Shown piece after piece: positions 55,903-64,000 of a stretch of 64,000 nt of DNA. The translations under genes and the position numbers were made by a program. Source of the DNA: Heterodera schachtii (taxonomy: Eukaryota; Nematoda; Chromadorea; Rhabditida; Heteroderidae); the NCBI GenBank assembly GCA_023374025.1, contig SIJG01000063.1:813445-877444 (forward strand). The letters are read 5' to 3'. The first letter of the stretch is position 1. Every line of letters starts with the position of its first letter. Under the pieces are notes generated by a model. It saw only the letters and a program-made list of their open reading frames with translations, was not told where the DNA came from and did not search any database.

Positions 55903-56714
55903 GGCAAACAATTCAAATGTTGGAGAAGGCGCCAAAGAAAACGCATGAGATTTCTCACGATTGGATTTGGATGCATTTTGAGATTTTATTCTTTTTTCGT
56001 GGGGTATTATTTTTTTATCCTTTGGCTTTATCCTCGGTTTTTCTCTTTTTCTGTTGGGATGTTTCATTTTATTTTTTCATTTTTGGGACTTAACATTTTG
56101 TATTTTTGTTGAGTGAAGCTGCTGGAAAATGAAAAAAAGAAAATATTTATTTAAAAAAAATTGGGAATAAAAAATGAAATGTTTTGGGACAAAAAATCCT
56201 TGGGAAATTCCTTTGCCCAGCAGAACACTTTTGGTATCTTTTTTGATGATTATGGTATTATATCACTTTTGTACATTCATTTTCATTGGATTTAAACTTT
56301 TACTGTCTTTTTGTAAATTCATTTGTATAAAGTTTTCTTTTCCACATTTGGACTAAACAATTTGTAGGTTTATAGATTTGAACAAGAGTTGAACATTTAT
56401 TAAAAAAGCCTAGGTAAAGGTTGAGTCCTTTGCCTTTGTAACAGATTCAGAAAACGTTTCACTTCACCCCACCCGGCATTCTCAAATTATAATTGAATTA
56501 ATGTGATAAAATTTTTTTATAAGGTTCATTATCGCCATTAAAAAAGAGAAAGAGCACCAACAAACTGCCTGAGGCCTTATGGAATTGACCCAATTCGTGG
56601 GATTGCGAAAGGCCTAGCTTAAAAATATCTGAGAAATTATGAAGCGATCCGTCGATTAGTCATCGATTTGTTTTTTAATCGAAAAATTATTGAAAATTTT
56701 TGGGGTCATTTAAT

Positions 56715-56852
56715 TCTGCGCCGCAAATGTTGTTTTGACTGGTCGCCGCATGTATCGTCGCCGCAAGTGTCACGCCGTAAATTTCGGCGCCGCAAGTGTC
56801 GCTCTGACTGGGCGCCGCAAGTATCTGCGCCGCAAATGTCAGCGCCGCTTCG
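56715..56852. repeat. CGCCGCAAGTGTC minisatellite
   Basis: About seven imperfect units of TC(G/T)GCGCCGCAAGTGTC (16-20 bp) in otherwise AT-rich DNA. Open frames on both strands (Arg/Ser and Cys/Gly-rich) are repeat artefacts. Confidence 0.65.
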
Positions 56853-56875
56853 GCCAATCAATTCTAATAGGCATC

Positions 56876-57238
56876 TGGTCTTCAGCGACAATATAAAATT
56901 AAAAAATGGGTAATAATTTTTGAATATTTTTATAAATTTCCATTCTTCTGATCAGTAGGATTTGCCAATTTTGCTTTGTATTTCATACTGATGAGTAGGC
57001 AATTTAATAACCATAAAATTGTTATTATTTTTACACTTTCTCCTGGTCTTCAAGCGACAATATAAAATTTAAAAATGGATAATAATTTTTCGAATATTTT
57101 TATAAATTTCCATTCTTCTGATCAGAAGGATTTGCCAATTTTGCTTTGTAATTCCTACTGATCAGTAGGATTTGCCAATTTTGCTTTGTATATTTCCTAC
57201 TGATCAGTAGGTAATTTATTAATACTAATGATCAGTAG
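56876..57238. repeat. Degenerate 172-bp satellite units upstream of P3
   Basis: Two full, slightly diverged units and one partial unit of the satellite at 28961. They share CTGGTCTTC(A)AGCGACAATATAA and TTCTGATCAGTAGGATTTGCC. They end about 30 bp before the P3 TATA-like box, matching the arrangement at P1. Confidence 0.85.
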
Positions 57239-57263
57239 AGTATGCCAAGACTGATGAATGAAG

Positions 57264-57274
57264 GATATTTAAGC
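57264..57274 (+). promoter_or_regulatory. TATA-like box of P3 (GATATTTAAGC)
   Basis: Identical to that of P1 and at the same distance (79 bp) from the ATG. Confidence 0.6.
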
Positions 57275-57352
57275 CCGATAATGTTTAGCTAATGTCACAT
57301 TTTAAAAAAGCGAAAAAATTAATTGACAAACCTAAATATCACTCCCCGAAAA

Positions 57353-60300
57353 ATGATTTTCTCGCCAATTATCATTTTTCTAAGCATTATTCTATGCTTT
57401 TCGTCGATGGTGGAAACGGTAAAAAATAATTAATATAACAATATTAAAAATTAAAAAAAATTATTCAGGGAGAAAATGACCCTAAGGCTGTGTTCGAATC
57501 TTTCATCAAAGCTAAAACATCTTCAACTGGTGTTAAACCTGGTCAAAAGTTGGTGGAATTGGACATGGACAAAGTGCGTGAGTTGCAGAAATGGATTGGC
57601 CAAATTACGGGCAAAGTTGTGGAAGAAGAAAATGGCCTTTTTTTGGGAATCTACAAATGCCAGAAAAATTTTGATCTAAAGACCATTTTGGAAAATTCTT
57701 TGGAGAAAATCAAAGATTGGAATTTGGACGGTGATCAAAAAAAGCATCGACAATTTGCTCAGAATCTTTTCTCATTTGGGGCGATATTAAGTGCCGAAAT
57801 TGGTGGCCCAAATAGAGAACAGAATGAGCTGAGCGCAGAAGAAAATAGCAATTATTTGCGATCACTGATCAAAGCATTCGAATGTGTTGGTGGGAAATTT
57901 ACACGTCTTGGGAGGTAAAAATTCGAGTTTTATTTATCTCCTATTTATGCAACTAATTTTTAAGTTATGCAAACGCACCATGGTTCGACTCTCAAAACAG
58001 GTAAAAATTAAAAATATAATAATATTTCTTTTTTAATTTTAATTTTGAATTTTAGTTTATTCAAATTTGAAATTTTTGCTAAAGTTGCTGAAATTAACAC
58101 TGCAAAAATTGAGTCATTTGTGGTTGAAAATGTTTGGCTGAAATTCTTCAATGAACAAAAAACAAATAATAACATTGGTAAAATAAATAAGGCATTTTTC
58201 AATTTTTGAATTTTTCTTGGATTATTTTTAGAAAAATTTGTGTTTCTCCAAGCATTGAGCACGGAAATGTCTCCATTTGATGTCATGACCATTGCTAATT
58301 TGGACACTGATCTGATCAATTATCGTCGAGTTTGGCGACAAACCATTTTAGATCTGTCCAAATGTGGGACAGAAGAAATTAAAAATCTCAGTTTAAACCC
58401 CAAACCCAACCGATTGGAATGCATCATTAGCAATTTTGGCTACAATTTGCATCAACGGATTGGAAAAAGTTTATTTGTGGAAGAATTTTTTGCAGAACTG
58501 GATCCAAATTACGATACATTAAAAGAAATTAAACATTGGAAGGAAGAATTCGAAAAGCATTGTAAAAACATGCAAAATGACGAAAAAATGAATTCGGAAG
58601 GCATTAAAAATGGCAATTTTTATGCCCATTACTCCGATGCCATTCAAATCGAGTGGAACATTTGGAAGTGTATGTTTTAAGTAAAAGTTTTGGCTAAATT
58701 ATAGGAGCCGATAAAATAAACACAAAAATTAAACCAAAAATGCCAATTAAAGAGAGATTCAAAATATTTTTAAAGAATTCATTCAATTTTTTACTCAGTT
58801 TTAGATTCCCTTTTCAATAATTCCTGTTGGGAAAGCTTTGGGTCAAAGTGCCAATGGACACCTCTAGTGAAAATTTTTGATAAAAAAATAATAACCAATT
58901 TTGTAGATTTAGAAAAATTTCATAATGACAGCCAAACATACAATTAATACTTTCAAAAAACAGAAAACAATTAACTAATAACCTTTTAGCTGCAAGCAAC
59001 AAAATTAATGAGGCAATTAGTCAATTGGAAAAACCTAATGGTAAAAAGCAATGTTTGTCAAGTGATGGACTTGAAAAAGTGGTTAAAATGCTTTTCAAAA
59101 GCAGTTTGAGTGGAGAGATCATAGAAAAAGTTAAACCATGGATAACGGTACCTTTATTTGTAACTAAATAAATAGATTTTATGAAAAATTGTCTTTCCAT
59201 AAAAACTAAATAAATAAATGAATATGGAATGGGATGGGATGGGATGACAATGAAGGAATTAAGGATATAGAAAAATTACGGATTATTATTGTTTTACTTT
59301 ATGTTTTTTAATGAATTTTTATTCATTTTTTAATAAACATTTACGCATTATAAATAAGGAATCCCTCCCTAAAATTGCCCGCAGACCCTCCTAATTCTTT
59401 AATTTACCGATTTAAGGAGAAGCTTGATAAGGAAGGAAAGAGTATAAATTATTGGAAAAATGAGTTGGAACAAACTGAAAGTTGGAATAGAATGATGCAC
59501 ATTCGTCTTACCCCCGGGGAACAAATATCCATAAAGGTATTGTTAATTAAATTTTTAAAATGCTTAAATTTTCGGATTTAAGGAGAATTATGATCGGTAT
59601 AACAACATGAGAAAGGATTATAATAATATGAAAAAGCATTTTGAAGAATTTATTGATAAATCGGATGGAAAAATGCCTTCTCATGTTACCAGCGAAAAAG
59701 CCTCCAAAATGGTATTGTTAATTAAATTTTTAAAATCTTTTATTAATACTAAAATCACATTTTTTAGGGAAATAATTTCATGAAGGGTTTGAAAGAATTA
59801 AGAAAAAATGAAATTATCGAATTGTTGGAAAATATTCAAAAAGTGTTCCATTTGAAAATTGAACAATACCAAATCGAAACACCATACAAAATAAACCTTT
59901 TAAACAATCAAAAGAAAAATTATGGAAAATTCTATGGTTTTATTGCAGAGATTATGAAAAACTTTGGCGCAAAATTAGTCCAAGTTGAAAATGCCAATGA
60001 AAAAATTGAGATTGATTTTAATGATGCAAACAAAATGATGGGAAAATTAAAAAAGATAGCAGTTGAAAAAATTATAGAAAAGGAAGAAAAACATCAACAA
60101 TTTATGTGTCGAAAGGGCATAAAAAAAGAAAAAAATTTCGAAAATTTCATTAAAGAGATAATTGGAGAGGAGAAATTTGCCGTTATAAAACCAAAATTAG
60201 CGGATTTAATGAAATGGGAAGAATTTGTTAAAACTCCGACAAAAATTGCCCCCACATCACGCAGTGAAATTGAGAAAGAATTCCCACAAAAATATGCAAA

Positions 60301-63300
60301 TGAATGGCTTTTGTTCAATTTACTCTTTTCATTTGGAACAAGAATTGTGGCATATGTCCATGGGAAAAGGGCGGACGGCACAAATTCCAAGGAAGAAATT
60401 GATGAAAAATCGGAAAATATTGGTCACAAAAGAATCCAAACATTTATTACAGTCACAAAATGTTTTGACCTTCCGGAATGGGCGAACAAATTCAGGTGAA
60501 AATTAAAATGTTAATTCGTCGGAAGAGATTTTTAGGAAAACATAAAATTGAATTTTAATTGGGGTTTCCTTTTATTCTGTTTCGTTACAAAAATAACTCA
60601 AGACAAAAATTGTTTTAAACCCATTTCCTGCACAGATTATAACTTTTTGATCATTTACTAAACGATTTTATTATTTATATAAAAACATTAATTAATTAAT
60701 TTATTCTTATTTATTAAAGCATTTTTGACTCTTTGATCAAATTCGAAGTGATCTCTTCAAAAGAAGCAGAACAAAATGACCAAACAGTGCCTAATGTTTT
60801 TGGCATATCAATTTATAAAAAACATAAGATCACTGATTTTTGGTATAGAGGACCAACAGAACATAAAGGAATTTCAAAGGGTAAATTTAAAAAATGGAAT
60901 TTTGAAAGAAAAATTTTATATGGAGCAGAATAATACAATAATAAATTTTAAAAATCATAACATAAAATCATTTTTCAAAATCAATTGAAAAAAAAATTGA
61001 GACAAAAAAATTATGGTTGACTGAAAAAATTAATATTATTATTATTTATTGTTTAAATGTGTATTTATAAAATATTTTCAGAAAATTTCATAATGTTAAA
61101 AGGCTTATATGAGCAAAAATTGTCAATATATGAAGCAATTGAAATGTTTAAATTATTTCATCATAAAGCTGAACGCCAAACGAGAGCAACTTTCAACACG
61201 TCAAAAATCATTACGGATTTGGTAGATAAGATTTGGAAAAATGAATTCAGCACTTCAAATCGGGAAATAATGTTTTGGCAATTATTTCAACATATTACAT
61301 CCAATGCCATGAGCATGGTTATCAAAAATGCAATCAAAATTGAAGCATATATGACTGTTGATGAGAACAATGTTCTAACGGATGTTTTAAAAAATGTGAA
61401 AAATAAAATGGATAAACATTTTGAGGAAAGGTGAGAGATTTTGTTTGATTTATTTATTTATTTAATTTCTAATAAACTTTAAAATTATTTGCCTTTTAAG
61501 GCGAACAAAATGGGATGATGTCATTTCAAAAGAGGCAAAAATTGGACTAATGAGCAATATTCGATATGACTTGGCAATAAATTTTGAATTCAACCCGAGC
61601 AAAGGTGAGAAAATACATAGCGAACCTCCCGAAATCAAAAGAGGATGTTGAAAATGTTTCCGAAAAGTTTAAAAAAAATTTCAATTTCAATTATAGAAAT
61701 TTTTCAATTTCCCAATGAAATTTACGGTTGATATTCAATTTCCCCCCCCCTTTCTTTACCATTAAATGAATGAAATAATTTATTAAGATATCCGTGACCG
61801 AGTCAAATTAATGGATTTCGATAAAAAACTCAATAATATGAAAGAAATTCGTTCATTCTTATCAAATGAACAATTACCCATCATAAAGAAACTTGCACAA
61901 ACTGAAAGTGTCAATTATAAATTTGACACTGAAAATGCATTTGATAAACTAAGAAAATTGGTGGACAAAACAATTACAGGACAAGAAAATGAATTGGAAA
62001 AAGAAGAAAAAGAACGGAAAAAGATAGAAGACAAAAAATTGACAAATGAGAAGGAAAAAGAAAATGTACGAAGAGAAATAAAAAACAATATTGGAAAAAT
62101 AAAAAAAGAAAAAGAGCAGAAACAAAAATTGGAAAAACAATTGAAAAATGAAAAAGTTAAAATGGAAAAGGAAAAAACCAAAATGGGAGCAAATATTAAA
62201 GCATTTATAGAAGTGATCGAACAAATAAAAAGGAAAAGCAATGAAACAATTACATCGGACGATAAAAAAGCTCTGCAAAATTTGTGTACATTCACCAAAT
62301 TATATGCCAAGCATAATGATGCAATTAAAGAAATTAAAACGAATTTGAAGCAAAAGATAAGTGAACAAAAGAAGCCTAATAATGGTAGAAAGGGAATAAT
62401 GGAAAAAATATTCTATATGAAAACATTATATATGAAAACAAACGAAGAACAAATGCTGGAACAAGTGGAAAAACTACAAGAAAAACATAAGGACATTGAG
62501 GAGAAAATTTTAGAAATTAAAGAAAATTATGGAACGGATTTGTGGGATATTGCGAAGCAATTTTGTACTGAGGAAGAAATTGGAAAAGAAAAAGTGGATG
62601 AAGAAAATAAAGCCACAATTGGGACCAAATCATCATCATCATCAAAGCAGAAGCAAAATAAAGAAACGGACGAAGATAAATTGCTAAATGAAATAGATCC
62701 AATTGAAAAAAACAAAATTATGGACAAATTGGATATATTCAAGGACCAGAAAGAATTAACGAAAGTAATTGAAAATTTGAAAAGTTTGGATGAAGAATTA
62801 GCAAAACCAAATGAACGGGAAAGCCAAATTAACACCGAATTGGAAGGAATTGAAGGAGAAAAGGAAAAAGTGGAAAATGAAATCGAAAAATTGCTAAATG
62901 AAATAGATAAAATTGTAAAAAACGAAATTATGGACAAAATGGATATATTCAAGGACCAGAAAGAATTAACGAAAGTAATTGAAAATTTGGAAAGTTTGGA
63001 TAACGAATTAGCAAAGCTAAATAAACGGGAAAGCCAAATTAACATAGAATTAGAAGGAATTGAGGGGGAGAAGAAAAAAGCGGAAAATGAAATTGAAAAA
63101 TTGAAAAAGGAAACCAAAACGAACACAGAAAAGGCAAAAAAAACAAGCGCAATTCATTATTAACATAGAAGAATTGGAAGGAATTGAAGGAGAAAAGGAA
63201 AAAGTGGAAAATGAAATTGAAAAATGGAAAAATGAAATTGATCAAATTGTAAAAAACGGATTTATGCGCGAATTGGAGGAAGAGATAGAGGCGTATAAGA

Positions 63301-63614
63301 GGGAAGTTGAGACCAAAAAGAACGAGGAAAAATTAGCGAAAGCAATGGAATATTTGAAAATTATGGTGAAAATGTTAGTAAGACTTGTGAAAGAATTAGT
63401 AAAACTATGTGAACGGGAAAGCCAAATTAACATAGAATTAGAAAGAGTGCACTATGAAAATGCAAAATGGAGAAATGAAATCAAAATGAACAAAAAAAAA
63501 GCAGAAAAATTGGCGAAATTTATTTGGGAAGAACTCAAAAAAATGAAAGAGCATTTGGCTAATGTTGAAGAAGTCAACAAAAAAATCGCTTTACATATCT
63601 CGCGATGGATCTGA
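57353..63614 (+). CDS. P3: giant secreted coiled-coil protein
   Basis: Exons are 57353-57418 (signal peptide MIFSPIIIFLSIILCFSSMV), 57469-57914, 57965-58000, 58056-58177, 58232-58669, 58990-59147, 59417-59536, 59583-59711, 59768-60495, 60720-60880, 61082-61430, 61501-61604 and 61788 to about 63614. Phases match P1 throughout. The single P1 exon at 32822 is represented here by two exons (59417 and 59583), both opening with GAGAA, so one looks duplicated. The last exon is a Lys/Glu coiled coil with two ~66-residue repeats (KNKIMDKLDIFKDQKEL; KNEIMDKMDIFKDQKEL) and a Ser run. An A8 run at 63136-63143 moves the frame; the first frame stops at 63163 and the conserved C-terminal part (IWEELKKMKEHLA) continues in the next frame to 63614. 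Function unknown. Best-preserved member together with P1. Confidence 0.75.
61742..61750. repeat. Poly-C run in P3 last intron
   Basis: Nine C at the same intronic place as the 18-C run of P1. Confidence 0.8.
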
Positions 63615-64000
63615 TGCCATTGAGATTTTATTCTTTTCTTGGGTTATTAGTGTTTTTCATCCTTTGGCTTTATCCTCAGTTTAGCTCTTTTTGTTGGGAT
63701 AGTTCATTTTTTCCTATTTTTGGGACTTTAATATTTTGTATATGTTAAGTGAAGCTGCTCCGGGCAGTATGAAAAAACCACGGAGTCTGAGCCCAAACCA
63801 CTGAAATTTAATTACATTAACTGAAACATTGGATTAAAAATGGAAAAAAAGATTGGGAATAAAAAATGAAATCTTTTGGGACAAATCTTTGGAAAATTCC
63901 TGTTGCCCAGCAGAACATTTTTGGTATTTTTTTTTGATGATCATGGTATTATATCACTTTTGTAATTTCATGTTCATGGGATTTAAACTTTTACTGTTTT
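63615..64000. other. P3 3' flank
   Basis: Matches the 3' flanks of P1 (36972-37400) and P2 (55960-56300), including GTGAAGCTGCTCCGGG and GCCCAGCAGAACA. No gene is seen before the window ends. Confidence 0.6.

Larger units (their letters stand above)
55903..57263. other. P2 3' flank and P3 upstream region
   Basis: Up to about 56350 is the conserved P-gene 3' flank. A GC-rich minisatellite of GCGCCGCAA(A/G)TGTC units fills 56715-56852. Degenerate 172-bp-type units run from 56876 to about 57238. No gene is seen. Confidence 0.6.

Overview
This is AT-rich eukaryotic DNA with many short GT-AG introns, small intergenic gaps and a dense load of non-autonomous DNA transposons. The best organism guess is a plant-parasitic (tylenchid-type) nematode. 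The reasons are two decayed genes resembling the horizontally acquired family-2 cellulose-binding domains of these worms, a compact nematode-like intron structure, a serpin, and clusters of fast-evolving secreted-protein genes. This is inference; no rRNA or spliced-leader gene is present to settle it. No prokaryotic operon, CRISPR array or intact transposase was seen.

Layout. (1) 1-10.9 kb, minus strand: three tandem copies (A, B, C) of an apparently undescribed secreted-protein gene. I model it as signal peptide, acidic linker, one or two helix-turn-helix-like modules, then a C-terminal BED-type zinc finger on its own exon. The spliced lengths of A and B close exactly in frame (218 and 288 aa); C has a 1-base frameshift. 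A 1.27-kb hAT-like element with perfect 18-bp ends and 8-bp target duplication sits in an intron of B, and copy C preserves the empty site. (2) 12.5-15.7 kb, plus: a complete 8-exon serpin (368 aa). (3) 16.4-18.6 kb, minus: a small secreted Met/Gly/Gln-rich cysteine protein. (4) 20.0-37.0 kb and 38.6-55.9 kb: two paralogous blocks. Each holds a minus-strand, multi-exon secreted protein built of galectin-like beta-sandwich modules (galA, galB), a dead cellulose-binding-module gene, a 172-bp repeat region, and a divergent plus-strand gene for a very large secreted coiled-coil protein (P1, P2). (5) 57.3-63.6 kb: a third coiled-coil paralogue (P3).

The P genes share 12-13 exons with conserved phases, a TATA-like box about 80 bp upstream of the ATG, and a long Lys/Glu coiled-coil tail. 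P1 and P3 look nearly intact, each broken once at an A8 run; P2 is a pseudogene. galA and galB each carry at least one different lesion, so the cluster shows birth-and-death evolution. Between galA and P1 lie a tRNA-like gene split by a 300-bp transposon with a 5-bp target duplication, and a perfect seven-copy 172-bp satellite. Five hAT-like elements have verified 8-bp target duplications, and a sixth is older, with weaker ends.

The strongest candidates for a new system are the secreted HTH-BED family (possible secreted DNA-binding proteins) and the divergent galectin-like / giant coiled-coil gene pair. Function for both is inference from sequence only.
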